A stretch of 50,351 nucleotides of DNA from CAYTCZ01 sp964436315 (GCA_964436315.1 CAYTCZ010000008.1:1-50351), one strand, 5' to 3'. Positions 1 to 8,842 are shown, counted from the first letter of the stretch. Notes: a model not told the origin generated them from the sequence alone. Numbers and translations: made by a program.

Positions 1-426
1 GACTGGGCGATGCGGCCTGGTCCCTTGACAACGGCTCCGCCATATCAGCTGTAGGGGCCGCTCCTCCGGCAGCATCTCGAAGTCGGCATACGACAACGCC
101 GAGGGACACTCGTTCACCAGATCGGGGCCGGGCTCCTGAGCGCAACCGACGAGTTTGGTGAGCCATCGCGCTTCCAGCCGAAGGCGTCGTCCTGATGACG
201 CAACGACTTCTCGAACGATTCGCTGTGTCTCGGGCTCCAGCGCCGGAACGATGAACTCCGGGCCTCTGGAATCGAGACCGTCTACCGAATCGGAGACCGC
301 GTCGCTCCCGCCGTCGGGGCCGAGGCCGCGTTCAGCGGTCACCGGCTTGCGGGGGAGATCGACAGCGAGGATCCATCGATCCCGCTGCCGTACCTTCGCG
401 AGCGCCCGATGCTAACAGCCGTTTAG
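1..426 (+). pseudogene. C-terminal remnant of an FAD-dependent NADH:flavin oxidoreductase (2,4-dienoyl-CoA reductase / trimethylamine dehydrogenase type)
   Basis: The last stretch, from about 199 to the TAG at 424-426, reads GIETVYRIGDRVAP, then AAFSGHRLAGEIDS and PLPYLRERP. This is the usual C-terminus of two-domain old-yellow-enzyme-type oxidoreductases, where the FAD/NAD domain ends with GDCVAP..DA..GHRLAREIDSPDP. Upstream, GPLLRQHLE..GTLVHQIGAG..TDEFGEPSR lies in the same frame but is cut off by stops at 52-54 and near 193-198, and the expected VVLMTQR piece is in another frame. At least two indels are needed to restore one protein. The gene is also cut by the window edge. Its end overlaps the convergent DUF6510 gene by a few bases. 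Either a decayed gene or local sequence error. Confidence 0.6.
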
Positions 427-695
427 AGCTCGGCTTCTAGCTCGAGCCAGCGCAGCCGGTGAAACGAAAGCCTGTGCCCACCGCGGGCTGTGACGAAGCA
501 CAAAAGCACGCTCTCGCACCGCGCACACCTGACGACGACGCCGGGCTCCCGTCCGTAGACGTGTGTCGCGCCGAGAGGCGCGATCGCGCCGCACGCATCG
601 CAACATCCCGAAGCACCGGTCATCTCTCGGTCGAAGACTTCGGCCAACAAGCCGGCGATGGCGTTCCCGTCAACTCGTAGCTCGGCAACCCTCAT
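423..695 (-). CDS. DUF6510 family protein, small Cys-rich
   Basis: A 90-residue protein with the opening of the DUF6510 family (VDGNAIAGLLAEVF) followed by a CCDACG pair and a CARC pair about 32 residues apart, which together look like a four-cysteine zinc site. The C-terminal part (VLLCFVTARGGHRLSF) also fits the family. The start overlaps the stop of the ferredoxin-reductase-like gene by 4 bases (ATGA type), so the two are translationally coupled in one operon with the sulfite-oxidase-like gene. Function is unknown; the context suggests a small metal-binding partner of that redox pair. Confidence 0.8.
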   Translation of the reverse strand: MRVAELRVDGNAIAGLLAEVFDREMTGASGCCDACGAIAPLGATHVYGREPGVVVRCARCESVLLCFVTARGGHRLSFHRLRWLELEAEL

Positions 696-1450
696 TCGGA
701 GCCCCCCGTCGGACCGAATCTCTCGGTGCGGACGCGAGTCGGATCGTAGCCGAGCTCGACCAATCCACTCGCGGCCGCCTCAACGAACGAGGTTGGCCCA
801 CAGATGTACGCGAGCGGGTCAGCGTTCGGTGCCCAGGCGACCTCACGAAGCAGGCCGATATCGATCCGTCTCGCATAGCCGGTCCAGCCGGGAGGCTGGG
901 AGCGCGTAAGTGTGTAGATCACTTCGACCTTCGACTCCTCGTCCGAGCGCCGGTCGAGCTCGGACCGATAAATGACGTCCGCGAGGGATCGCGACGAGTA
1001 GAGAAGGCGCGCTTCGACTGCAGTTGCGGTCGAAGCGCGATGGCGCAGCATCGACATGAGCGGTACGACTCCGGATCCGCCAGCAACCAACAGCATCGGG
1101 CCGCCGAGGTCCGGTTTCCAGACGAAGTAACCACCAATCGGGCCGCGTACCTCGATCAGGTCGCCCGAACGAAGCTCATCGACGAGATACGGAGAGACTT
1201 CTCCGTCTGGAAGCCGTTCGACCGTAAGCGTGACCGTGCCGTTGCCCGGTGCCGAAGCAATCGAGTAGCTGCGCTGAGCCCGGTAGCCATCGGGAGCTGT
1301 AAGCCGAATATCGACGTGCTGGCCAGCCTCGTGATCGGGCCAGTCGGGGACGTCGAGCACGATGTCTTTCACCAGCGGCGTCTGATTAGTCGTCTCAACG
1401 ACCGTTGCCGCCGACCACGTCAGTCGCCGAAGTACCGTTGCTCCCTCCAA
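692..1450 (-). CDS. FAD/NAD(P)-binding oxidoreductase, ferredoxin reductase type
   Basis: A 252-residue flavoprotein reductase with a flavin-binding beta-barrel (RSYSIAS at about residues 60-66, the RxYS motif that contacts FAD), a nucleotide-binding motif (GGSGVVPLMSML) and the C-terminal YICGPTSFVEA signature. No 2Fe-2S domain is present, so electrons must pass to a separate partner. The likely start is TTG at 1450, 31 bases inside the end of the sulfite-oxidase-like gene, just before a GGAGGGAG stretch. The tight overlap suggests that the reductase and molybdoprotein form one electron-transfer unit. The physiological substrate is unknown. Confidence 0.85.
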   Translation of the reverse strand: MEGATVLRRLTWSAATVVETTNQTPLVKDIVLDVPDWPDHEAGQHVDIRLTAPDGYRAQRSYSIASAPGNGTVTLTVERLPDGEVSPYLVDELRSGDLIEVRGPIGGYFVWKPDLGGPMLLVAGGSGVVPLMSMLRHRASTATAVEARLLYSSRSLADVIYRSELDRRSDEESKVEVIYTLTRSQPPGWTGYARRIDIGLLREVAWAPNADPLAYICGPTSFVEAAASGLVELGYDPTRVRTERFGPTGGSE

Positions 1451-2025
1451 GGATCGCCGTACATGTGGTAGCCCGCGGCCTCCCAGAACCCCGGTTCATC
1501 CTCGCTCCGGAGCGCTAGGCCGCGAACCCACTTCGCGCTCTTCCAGAAGTAGAGATGTGGGACGAGCAGGCGAGCTGGCCCACCGTGCTCAGGGTCGAGC
1601 GGCTCATCGTCGTGGGCGAAAGCCACCCACGCTTTGTGATCCGTGACGTCTTCGAGAGGCAGATTCGTCGTGTAGCCCCCGTCGCAGAAGGCGAGGACGT
1701 AGCTCGCGTCGTGCTCCACTTCCGCCAGAAGAGTGTCGACGGCGACGCCCTCCCAGACAGTGTCGAACTTCGACCACTTCGTCACGCAATGGATGTCGAC
1801 GGTGATCGTTTCGCTCGGAAGCGCACGGAATTCGTCCCATGACCAGCGTTTCTCGTCGGTCACCTCGCCTGTGATCGAGAACGTCCACTCGCCCAGTGAC
1901 GTACGCGGTGTCGGACCAGCCGAGAGCACTGGAAAGCCGTCCGTCACGTACTGACCGGGAGGGAGCCGATCGCCAAAATCGTCGTCGCGCCGACGCCCTC
2001 TGAACCCGCGCGAGACGATGTCCAT
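1420..2025 (-). CDS. Sulfite-oxidase-like molybdopterin oxidoreductase
   Basis: 201 residues, a single oxidoreductase molybdopterin-binding domain. The conserved cysteine that ligates molybdenum is visible in VDIHCVTKWS (about residue 79), with WEGVAVDTLL and the C-terminal WVRGL after it. The length matches the short, heme-less family (MsrP/YedY-like catalytic domain), and no Tat signal peptide is seen, so it is probably cytoplasmic. ATG at 2025 is preceded by a strong GAGGAGGG Shine-Dalgarno. It is the first gene of a minus-strand operon with the FAD reductase and DUF6510. The substrate is not evident; sulfite, methionine sulfoxide and other oxo-transfer substrates are all possible. Confidence 0.85.
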   Translation of the reverse strand: MDIVSRGFRGRRRDDDFGDRLPPGQYVTDGFPVLSAGPTPRTSLGEWTFSITGEVTDEKRWSWDEFRALPSETITVDIHCVTKWSKFDTVWEGVAVDTLLAEVEHDASYVLAFCDGGYTTNLPLEDVTDHKAWVAFAHDDEPLDPEHGGPARLLVPHLYFWKSAKWVRGLALRSEDEPGFWEAAGYHMYGDPWREQRYFGD

Positions 2026-2047
2026 TAGCGCCCTCCTCGCCCCGGTC

Positions 2048-3403
2048 TTAGCGCTCGATGCGCTCCCAGGCCTCGTCGAGGACCTGCTTGAGTACCCCCG
2101 TCATTTCGTCGAATTGCTCGGGCCCGGCGACGAGCGGTGGAGCGAATTGGGCGCACATCTCGCCCCGGTCATCGAAGCGCATGTAGACGCCCAGCTCCAA
2201 GGCCCGAGGGGTGAGGAAATTCTTGATCAGGTCGTCACGCTCCCCTGCCGAAAAACTCTCCTTCGTCTCCTTGTCCTTGACGAGCTCCAGGGAGTAGAAG
2301 AAGCCCGACCCGCGCAGGTCGCCGACCATCGGGTGGTTATCGAGCAACTCCTGACAACGAGCTCGAAACTCGTCTTCATGGCGGCGGACGTGACCGACGA
2401 GATCTTCTCGCTCCATGATTCCGATGTTCGCGAGAGAGATCGCGCATGAGACCGGATGGCCGCCAAAGGTGATGCCGTGGAGAAAGGCCGTCTTCGGAGC
2501 GCCGAAGAAAGGCTCGACGGTCTTCGGCGATGCGACGACCGCCCCGAGCGGTGCATACGCCGACGTGATGCCCTTGGCCATGACCATGACGTCGGGTCCG
2601 ATGTCGTACCGAGTCGAGCCGAACCATTCCCCGAGACGCCCAAAGCCACAGATCACTTCGTCGGCCACGAGCAGGACGCCGAACTCGTCGCAGATTTCGC
2701 GCACGCGCGCGAAGTAACCGTCTGGGGGTGTGATCGACCCGGCTGAGTTCTGAACCGGCTCGAGGATGACTGCGGCAACGGTGTCCGGTGATTCGTTGTC
2801 GATAATCCTGCCGATCTCGTTCGCACACTCGAGATTGCACGCGGGCCGGTCGCTGCAGTATGGGCACCGGTACCGATACGGCATTGGCGCCTTGAGACAG
2901 CCCTGGAGAAGCGGCTCGAACTGAGAACGAAGCCCGGGACTGCCGTTGATCGACAGGGCCCCCATCGTCGTTCCGTGGTAGGCGCTCCGGCGCGTCACAA
3001 ACTTGTAGCGACTCGTTTCACCACGCAGCGCGTGGTACTGACGTGCGACCTTGAGCGCAGCCTCAATGGCTTCGGAGCCGCCGTTTACGAAGAAGACTCT
3101 TCCGACATCGATCGGGACGATCTCCTCGAGTCTCTCCGTGAGCTCGAGCACGGGTGGCGATGAGTAGCCAACCCAGTTGTGGAAGAACGGCAGTCGATCG
3201 AGCTGGGCCTTCGCAGCCTCGCCGATCTCCGGCCACGGTCCGTAGCCGATGTTGGTGCAGTAGAGGGCCGACAAGGCGTCGAGATAGCGGTTCCCGTCGC
3301 TGTCGAAGATGTAGCACCCCTCCGCGCGGTCGATCACGATCGGCGATGCGGCCTCGACCGTGCGGGTGAAGTGGCGCCAAAGATGATCGGTCGTCGTCGC
3401 CAT
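2048..3403 (-). CDS. Class III PLP-dependent aminotransferase
   Basis: About 451 residues of the omega-amino acid/taurine:pyruvate aminotransferase type. Visible are NGGSEAIEAALKVARQY (PLP phosphate region), YHGTTMGALS, VAAVILEPVQ, the VADEVICGFGR aspartate, and the PLP lysine in MVMAKGITSAYAPLGA. Start chosen at ATG 3403, which has GGAGAG 5 bases upstream; a further 11 codons in frame lack a ribosome site. A CPYC..C..C cluster (about residues 175-192) is unusual for the fold and may be a structural metal site or surface disulfides. It ends 22 bases before the sulfite-oxidase-like gene and is divergent from purM. Amino donor not predictable. Confidence 0.88.
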   Translation of the reverse strand: MATTTDHLWRHFTRTVEAASPIVIDRAEGCYIFDSDGNRYLDALSALYCTNIGYGPWPEIGEAAKAQLDRLPFFHNWVGYSSPPVLELTERLEEIVPIDVGRVFFVNGGSEAIEAALKVARQYHALRGETSRYKFVTRRSAYHGTTMGALSINGSPGLRSQFEPLLQGCLKAPMPYRYRCPYCSDRPACNLECANEIGRIIDNESPDTVAAVILEPVQNSAGSITPPDGYFARVREICDEFGVLLVADEVICGFGRLGEWFGSTRYDIGPDVMVMAKGITSAYAPLGAVVASPKTVEPFFGAPKTAFLHGITFGGHPVSCAISLANIGIMEREDLVGHVRRHEDEFRARCQELLDNHPMVGDLRGSGFFYSLELVKDKETKESFSAGERDDLIKNFLTPRALELGVYMRFDDRGEMCAQFAPPLVAGPEQFDEMTGVLKQVLDEAWERIER

Positions 3404-3464
3404 GAGCTCTCCGTGTCCGTGATGCGGTTCTACCAATGCGCCTCGCGCAGTGGTCGTGCCCCGG

Positions 3465-3470
3465 TACGAT
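3465..3470 (+). promoter_or_regulatory. Putative -10 element (TACGAT) for purM
   Basis: TACGAT lies 12 bases before the ATG at 3483, and no Shine-Dalgarno lies between. A start of transcription 6-8 bases downstream would leave a leader of only about five bases. No convincing -35 box was seen. Confidence 0.45.
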
Positions 3471-3482
3471 ACTGCCCCTTCG

Positions 3483-4481
3483 ATGCAAGGCAGCTCGGGA
3501 TCTCGCCGCGGCCCGGCGATCTTCTCGCCCGAATCTGGGATCGATTACGAGACCGCTGGAGTGTCGCTCGCAAAGGCTGAGGCCTTCACCAATCGGCTTG
3601 CGGCCGCATTGGAGTCAACCCGGACGCCGTCCGCGATCGGAAGAATCGGTGGGTTCGCAGGTCTGTTCGCGCTTGATGACTCAAGGCTCTTGGTCGCGAG
3701 CACGGATGGCGTTGGCACAAAGTTGATCCTCTCACGGCGTTCCGGACGGCTCGCCGACGCCGGCCGGGATCTGGCAGCTCACTGCATCAACGACGTCTTG
3801 ACGACCGGGGCGGAGCCCCTCTTCCTCCAGGACTACGTCGCTGCAGCATCGCTCGACCTCGAGGATGTCGCATCGCTCGTCGAGGGAGCGGCTGACATCT
3901 GCCGGCAGGCCGGTTGCGCCATTATCGGAGGCGAATCTGCGGAACTCCCCGGCATCTATCGCGAGAGCGAGCTCGACTTCGCGGGCACCTGCGTGGGGCT
4001 TGTTCGGCGTGAGGAGCTCATCGACGGGGCGCGATGTGAGCCCGGCGATCTCGTCGTCGGGCTTGGTTCCAGCGGTCTCCATGCGAACGGTTTCACCCTC
4101 GTTCGAGCGCTCGTCGGCGAGGGTCCGTTTGATGCCGACCTCCTCCTCGCCCCGACTCGACTCTACTTGGACGACGTGCGCCGGCTCCGAGCTGCCGTCG
4201 ATGTCCGCGCCATGGCACACATCACCGGCGGCGGCATTCCCGGAAATCTGAGCCGCGTCCTTCCAGCCGGTCTTGGCGCGCGGATCGATCCGCAGGCGTG
4301 GGAGCGGCCGGCGGTGTTCGAGTGGCTCGACGAACACGGCGTTGCTGAAGACGAGCAACGTCGGGTATTCAACCTCGGAATCGGGTACTGCGCAGTCGTC
4401 CCCGCGGCCGCCACGGTCGATGATTTTCAGGTGATCGGGCGCCTCGAGGAGAGGTTGGACGGAGTCGTCTTCGATGGCTGA
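3483..4481 (+). CDS. purM: Phosphoribosylformylglycinamidine cyclo-ligase (AIR synthetase)
   Basis: Catalyses ATP-dependent ring closure of FGAM to AIR in purine synthesis. The N-terminus reads IDYETAGV as in PurM, followed by TDGVGTKL, CINDVLTTGAEPLFLQDY, GGESAELPGIY (nucleotide binding), GLGSSGLHANGFTLVR and ITGGGIPGNL. About 332 residues, normal length. Start set at ATG 3483; GTG 3450 is in frame but would lie upstream of the likely -10 sequence. First gene of purM-purN-purH, with 96 bases to purN. Divergent from the aminotransferase. Confidence 0.93.
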   Translation: MQGSSGSRRGPAIFSPESGIDYETAGVSLAKAEAFTNRLAAALESTRTPSAIGRIGGFAGLFALDDSRLLVASTDGVGTKLILSRRSGRLADAGRDLAAHCINDVLTTGAEPLFLQDYVAAASLDLEDVASLVEGAADICRQAGCAIIGGESAELPGIYRESELDFAGTCVGLVRREELIDGARCEPGDLVVGLGSSGLHANGFTLVRALVGEGPFDADLLLAPTRLYLDDVRRLRAAVDVRAMAHITGGGIPGNLSRVLPAGLGARIDPQAWERPAVFEWLDEHGVAEDEQRRVFNLGIGYCAVVPAAATVDDFQVIGRLEERLDGVVFDG

Positions 4482-4577
4482 GCACGAACCGCCACTTTCC
4501 CGCCACACTTTCGACACGATCCCTCACACTCGCGAGACACCTCTCGCGCTAAGCTCGAAAGTGGGTGGTGGGATGGG

Positions 4578-5165
4578 GTGCCCCAATGGGTGGCTCGGTT
4601 GATTGGAGTGCTGGTTTCCGGGAGTGGGAGCAACCTCCAGGCGCTCATCGACCAGCGACTCCCTGTCTCTGCAGTCGCGTCGAATGTCCCTGATGCCTAC
4701 GCGCTGACACGCGCGGCGAAGGCCGGGATCCCGACTGCGATCTTTGCCCTCGAGGAGTTCCCGTCGCGGATCGACCGAGACACCGCCATGGCGGACTGGT
4801 TGGAGACACACGGCGTCGGCCTCGCGATCTGCGCCGGCTACATGCACCTGCTCACGCCGGAGTTCCTCGCACGGTTCCCGACCATCAACGTTCACCCGTC
4901 GCTGCTTCCTGACTTCCCCGGTATGCACGCGATAGAGGACGCGCTGAAGGCGGGCGTGGGCGAGACGGGCACCACGGTTCATTTCGTGGACGAGGGGGTC
5001 GATACCGGCCCTGTGATCTTTCAGGAGGCCGTTCCAATCGAGGAGGGCGATTCGGTAGACACGTTGCACGAGCGCGTGCAACAGGTCGAGCATCGGCTGC
5101 TTCCGGCTGCCGCTCGCCTCTATCTGGCCGGCGGTCTACCCTCCTTGACACAGGAGGCCCGATGA
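4578..5165 (+). CDS. purN: Phosphoribosylglycinamide formyltransferase 1
   Basis: Transfers formyl from N10-formyl-THF to GAR. The motifs are in order: VLVSGSGSNLQAL (phosphate binding), INVHPSLLPDFPGMHA with the catalytic Asn and His, and GTTVHFVDEGVDTGPVI with the catalytic Asp. 195 residues, family length. The true start is uncertain between GTG 4578 and TTG 4599, since neither has a clear ribosome site and conserved sequence begins at about residue 8. The stop overlaps the purH start by 4 bases (ATGA), implying coupled translation. Confidence 0.93.
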   Translation: MPQWVARLIGVLVSGSGSNLQALIDQRLPVSAVASNVPDAYALTRAAKAGIPTAIFALEEFPSRIDRDTAMADWLETHGVGLAICAGYMHLLTPEFLARFPTINVHPSLLPDFPGMHAIEDALKAGVGETGTTVHFVDEGVDTGPVIFQEAVPIEEGDSVDTLHERVQQVEHRLLPAAARLYLAGGLPSLTQEAR

Positions 5166-6703
5166 TCGAGCGCGCGCTGATCTCCGTGTATGACAAGACC
5201 GGCATCGACGGTTTTGCCCGAGGCCTGGATGAGCTCGGGGTCGAGCTGGTCGCAAGCGGCGGGACGGCAGCGTTTCTCTCAGAGCAAGGTCTGTCGGTGA
5301 CTCTTGTCGAAGAGCTCACGGACGTTCCGGAACTCCTCGGTGGTCGGGTCAAGACGATGCACCCGCGGATCCACGCTGCAATCCTCGCGCGGCGAGACCA
5401 CGACGAAGATCTTGCAACGCTCGAAACTCACGAGATCCGTCCGTTCGACTTGGTCTGCGTGAACCTGTATCCGTTCGAGCAGGTAACCAGGAAGCGAGAG
5501 GTTCGCGAGGAGGACGCGGTCGAGATGATCGACATCGGTGGCCCGGCCATGCTGCGGGCGGCCGCGAAGAACTTTTCGCACGTCGTGCCGGTCTGCTCGA
5601 ACGATCGATATGGCTCGATTCTTGAAGAGCTGCGCGCTCGCGGCGACCTCGAGCTCAGTACGCGCCGTGTGCTCGCGGCTGAAGCCTTCGCACATACGGC
5701 AGCGTACGAGGCTTCGATTGCTTCGTGGTTTTCCGACCGAGAGACGTTTCCAGAGCACATCATCGTGTCGCTCGAAAAGGTCTCCAATTTGACCTACGGC
5801 GAAAACCCTCACCAGCGCGCTGCGTATTACGCGGAGGCAGGCGTTCGAAGCCACCTGCTCTCCCGCGTAGAGCAACTGTCCGGACGAGAACTCTCGTTCA
5901 ATAACCTCGGTGACCTCGACTCCGCGCGGGCGCAGCTTCGAGAGTTCACGCTCCCCACGTGCGTCATCGTGAAACACGGTAATCCGTGCGGCGTAGGCAT
6001 CGCCGCCTCGATCGACGAGGCGTACGAGAAAGCGCTGTCTTCAGACCCGTTGTCGGCATACGGAGGAATCGTTGCCGTCAACCGCGAGATCGGCCCGGGC
6101 CTTGCGGAGCGCCTCATCGAGCAGTTCATCGAAGTCCTTATCGCACCGGAGTACGAAAGCGACGCGGTCGATCGTCTTCGTGAGAAGCCGGCGACGCGGG
6201 TGCTCGTCGACCGCGAGCGTCGAAGCCAGATACACGGCGATCGGGACTTCAGGCGTGTGCTCGGCGGGATGCTCGTTCAGGATGTCGATTCGGAGGTTGA
6301 TGACCGAGAGGGAATGACCGTGGTCGGCTCCAAGCAGCCCGACGAGAACGCCTGGGGCGATGTCCTGTTCGCCTGGCGCGTGGCGAAACACGTCGGCTCC
6401 AACGCCATCGTTATCGCCAAGAACCTCCAGACGATCGGCATCGGAGCCGGTCAGATGAGCCGCGTCGATTCAGTCAGAATCGCGGTCGATAAGGCACGAG
6501 AGCGGGGTCACGATCTGCGCGGTTCGACGCTCGCGTCGGACGCGTTCTTCCCCTTCCCTGACGGTCCGATGCTCGCGATCGACGCCGGCATTGAGGCAAT
6601 CGTTCAGCCGGCGGGCTCGAAGCGCGACGACGAGGTAGTCGCTGCCGTCGACGGTGCGGGCGCAATTATCGTCCACACCCAACGCCGCCACTTCCTCCAC
6701 TAA
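5162..6703 (+). CDS. purH: Bifunctional AICAR transformylase / IMP cyclohydrolase
   Basis: Carries out the last two steps to IMP. The N-terminal MGS-like cyclohydrolase domain (about 1-195) shows SVYDKTGI, GGTAAFL, GGRVKTMHP and IDIGGPAMLRAAAKN. The C-terminal transformylase domain (about 200-513) shows LTYGENPHQ, the catalytic Lys-His in IVKHGNPCGVG, and SDAFFPFPDG. 513 residues, full length. Last gene of the pur cluster, coupled to purN by a 4-base overlap. Confidence 0.95.
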   Translation: MIERALISVYDKTGIDGFARGLDELGVELVASGGTAAFLSEQGLSVTLVEELTDVPELLGGRVKTMHPRIHAAILARRDHDEDLATLETHEIRPFDLVCVNLYPFEQVTRKREVREEDAVEMIDIGGPAMLRAAAKNFSHVVPVCSNDRYGSILEELRARGDLELSTRRVLAAEAFAHTAAYEASIASWFSDRETFPEHIIVSLEKVSNLTYGENPHQRAAYYAEAGVRSHLLSRVEQLSGRELSFNNLGDLDSARAQLREFTLPTCVIVKHGNPCGVGIAASIDEAYEKALSSDPLSAYGGIVAVNREIGPGLAERLIEQFIEVLIAPEYESDAVDRLREKPATRVLVDRERRSQIHGDRDFRRVLGGMLVQDVDSEVDDREGMTVVGSKQPDENAWGDVLFAWRVAKHVGSNAIVIAKNLQTIGIGAGQMSRVDSVRIAVDKARERGHDLRGSTLASDAFFPFPDGPMLAIDAGIEAIVQPAGSKRDDEVVAAVDGAGAIIVHTQRRHFLH

Positions 6704-6721
6704 CCCTCTCGCGCACTGGGC

Positions 6722-6764
6722 GGCTGCCGCTCCCGCCGGGCGAAGCCCGGCTCCGCGGGCAGCC
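6722..6764. terminator. Two-tier GC-rich hairpin after purH, possible terminator
   Basis: An inner perfect stem GCCGGG/CCCGGC around CGAAG (6735-6751) is enclosed by an outer GGCTGCC-GC / GC-GGGCAGCC pairing with one bulge. There is no T-tract, so this is at best a weak intrinsic terminator, or a structured 3' end. The rest of the 263-base gap to the next gene shows nothing further except the -10 element described next. Confidence 0.4.
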
Positions 6765-6954
6765 TGGCGACGCTGGCGGCCGGATCCTTCACACTCGGGG
6801 CTTGCCCGTACCTTGACGTACTGTGCTGCGCCCCTCGTGCACGTCTCCTTTGCCAGCCCCGCCCCACTGGCCCGAGAGCAGCTTCTGGCAACAAGGGCAA
6901 CCCTTCGATGCTTGTTTCAGTCAGCTTCCGCGGAGAACCCTCCGACCGCGGGAG

Positions 6955-6960
6955 TAGATT
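6955..6960 (+). promoter_or_regulatory. -10 element TAGATT, leaderless start of the CBS-domain synthase
   Basis: TAGATT sits 6 bases before GTG 6967 with no Shine-Dalgarno in between, so transcription should begin at or next to the start codon. No clear -35. Confidence 0.55.
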
Positions 6961-6966
6961 GACCGC

Positions 6967-8370
6967 GTGGCGCCCGAGTACCCGACGGTCCTCGATCTGA
7001 TCGGAAAAACGCCTCTCGTTCGCCTCGAGCGAGTCGGACGCGAGGGCGGGCCACGACTTCTCGCCAAACTCGAGTACCTCAACCCGGGGGGCAGCGTGAA
7101 GGACCGGATCGGCCTGCGGATGATCGAGCAGGCAGAGCGGGACGGGAAGCTAGCGCGCGGCGGAGTGATCGTGGAGCCGACGAGCGGGAATACGGGCGCT
7201 GGGCTCGCGATTGCCGCTGCGCTGAGGGGCTACCGCTGCGTGTTCGTGATGCCCGACAAGGTCGCGCCGGAGAAGGTCTCCCTGCTTCGGGCATACGGCG
7301 CCGAAGTAGTCATCTGCCCCACCGCGGTGCAACCCGAATCCCCGGAAAGCTACTACTCGGTCTCGGACCGGATCGTCACTGAGATTCCCGGCGCGTTCAA
7401 GCCAGACCAGTACGCGAACCAGGCGAACCCGCAAGCGCACTACGACACGACCGGCCCGGAGCTTTGGGAGCAGACCGAGGGATCGATCGACGCGTTGGTG
7501 CTGACGATCGGAACCGGTGGGACCGTGACGGGCGCCGCAAGGTTCTTGCAAGAGCGGAATCCCGATCTGCTCGTCGTCGGAGCCGACCCGGTCGGCTCGA
7601 TCTACTCGTCGCCGACGGTGCAGCCCTATCTCGTCGAGGGAATCGGAGAAGACTTCTGGCCCTCGACCTATGACCCCTCAGTCGTCGATGAGTACATCAC
7701 AGTGTCCGACCGGGACTCATTTCTCACCGCGCGCCGACTCGCGCGCGAGGAGGGCCTCTTGGTCGGAGGGTCCGGTGGCACGGCGGTGTTCGCAATGTTG
7801 GAGGTCGCAAGACGGATGAACGCCGATGCAACGATCGCAACGCTCATACCGGACTCAGGCCGCGGCTACCTCTCGAAGTTCTACGACGACAACTGGATGA
7901 TCGAGTACGGCTTCCTCGAACGTCGCGCCCACGAGCCAACCATCGCCGACGTCCTCGCATTCAAACGCGTGGAAGAGCCCGAGGTGCCCGAACTGGTGCA
8001 CATCGAAGCCCATCACAAGGTCGCTCAGGCGATCGACCTCATGCATCGATACGGGATTTCGCAACTGCTGGTGGTGAGGGAGGAACACCCTGCATCGCTC
8101 GCAGACGTCGTTGGGTCGATCCGCGAGCGCGGCCTGCTGGAGCGCATTTTCCGAGATCAGTCAGTACTCGAGAGCGACGTCGGCGATGCCATGGAGCCAC
8201 CCCTCCCTGCCATCGAGGTCGACGAATCGGTCAACACCGTATACGGGGACCTCTCGGGTGAAAGCGCGGCGGTCGTCGTGGCAAGGAGAGGCGCACCGAT
8301 CGGCGTTCTGACGCGAGCCGACCTGCTTGAGTTCCTCGCCTCCCACGGTGGTGGGAACGGAAATCCTTGA
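6967..8370 (+). CDS. Cystathionine beta-synthase / cysteine synthase with C-terminal CBS pair
   Basis: PLP enzyme of the OASS/CBS fold. The PLP lysine is in GGSVKDRIG, with PTSGNTGAGLA for substrate binding and GTGGTVTGAARF for the PLP phosphate. After the catalytic domain (about 1-325) come two CBS motifs (about 335-460), the usual layout of bacterial cystathionine beta-synthase. 467 residues. The CBS pair could sense AdoMet or adenylates. Its neighbour is a cystathionine gamma-synthase/lyase-type enzyme, so homocysteine-cysteine interconversion is the likely role; cysteine synthase activity cannot be excluded. Confidence 0.9.
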   Translation: MAPEYPTVLDLIGKTPLVRLERVGREGGPRLLAKLEYLNPGGSVKDRIGLRMIEQAERDGKLARGGVIVEPTSGNTGAGLAIAAALRGYRCVFVMPDKVAPEKVSLLRAYGAEVVICPTAVQPESPESYYSVSDRIVTEIPGAFKPDQYANQANPQAHYDTTGPELWEQTEGSIDALVLTIGTGGTVTGAARFLQERNPDLLVVGADPVGSIYSSPTVQPYLVEGIGEDFWPSTYDPSVVDEYITVSDRDSFLTARRLAREEGLLVGGSGGTAVFAMLEVARRMNADATIATLIPDSGRGYLSKFYDDNWMIEYGFLERRAHEPTIADVLAFKRVEEPEVPELVHIEAHHKVAQAIDLMHRYGISQLLVVREEHPASLADVVGSIRERGLLERIFRDQSVLESDVGDAMEPPLPAIEVDESVNTVYGDLSGESAAVVVARRGAPIGVLTRADLLEFLASHGGGNGNP

Positions 8371-8386
8371 GGGAAGCGGTCCCCTA

Positions 8387-8836
8387 CTAGAAGGTGTAAC
8401 CCAGTTGACTGAACTGCATCTGGGCCTCCTGGATCTTTGCAAGGGCTGGCAGCACTTCGCGACGGCTGTCGACCGTCTCTCTTAGCTCGATCGGATCGTC
8501 AATCCCTTCGACGTCATCCCGGAGTTGCTGAATCTCATCGCCGAGCTCGTCGATCCCCTCGACAAGAAGATCGTGGGCTTCCTGAGCCTCCTCGGGAGGG
8601 TTCAAACTGGCGAGCCGATCGGATGATTCTCTGAGCTTCTCGACGGCGCTATCGAGCCGATCGGGAATCTCTCGAGGCGGCGTCTCGCTGGTGATTTCGA
8701 TCGCAAACCCGGCGCGAGTCGTGATGTCCCGGACGCTGGATTCGTACTCCTCCTGCGAGAGCCGTTCCGAACCTCCGCATGCGGCGGTAAGAAGTCCAAC
8801 GACGAGGAGGATTCCGAGTGAGCGTTTTGCCGCCAC
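8387..8836 (-). CDS. Small predicted lipoprotein, helical
   Basis: 149 residues. The N-terminus is a short lipoprotein signal: AAKRSLGILLVVG then the lipobox LLTAACGG with the lipid-carrying Cys near residue 20. The rest is acidic and predicted helical, rich in E, D and L, with ELGDEIQQLRDDVEG; no catalytic motif is seen. Start set at GTG 8836 because TACCGT lies exactly 6 bases upstream and the signal peptide then begins at residue 1; longer in-frame starts add a non-hydrophobic stretch. It sits between two sulfur amino-acid genes on the other strand. No function can be assigned. Confidence 0.72.
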   Translation of the reverse strand: MAAKRSLGILLVVGLLTAACGGSERLSQEEYESSVRDITTRAGFAIEITSETPPREIPDRLDSAVEKLRESSDRLASLNPPEEAQEAHDLLVEGIDELGDEIQQLRDDVEGIDDPIELRETVDSRREVLPALAKIQEAQMQFSQLGYTF

Positions 8837-8842
8837 CAGGCC

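Noticed and set aside
563..1471. 302-codon open frame on the plus strand opposite the FAD reductase
   Set aside because: It is antisense to a clear oxidoreductase, is Arg/Ser-rich, and shows no domain. GC bias keeps such shadow frames open.
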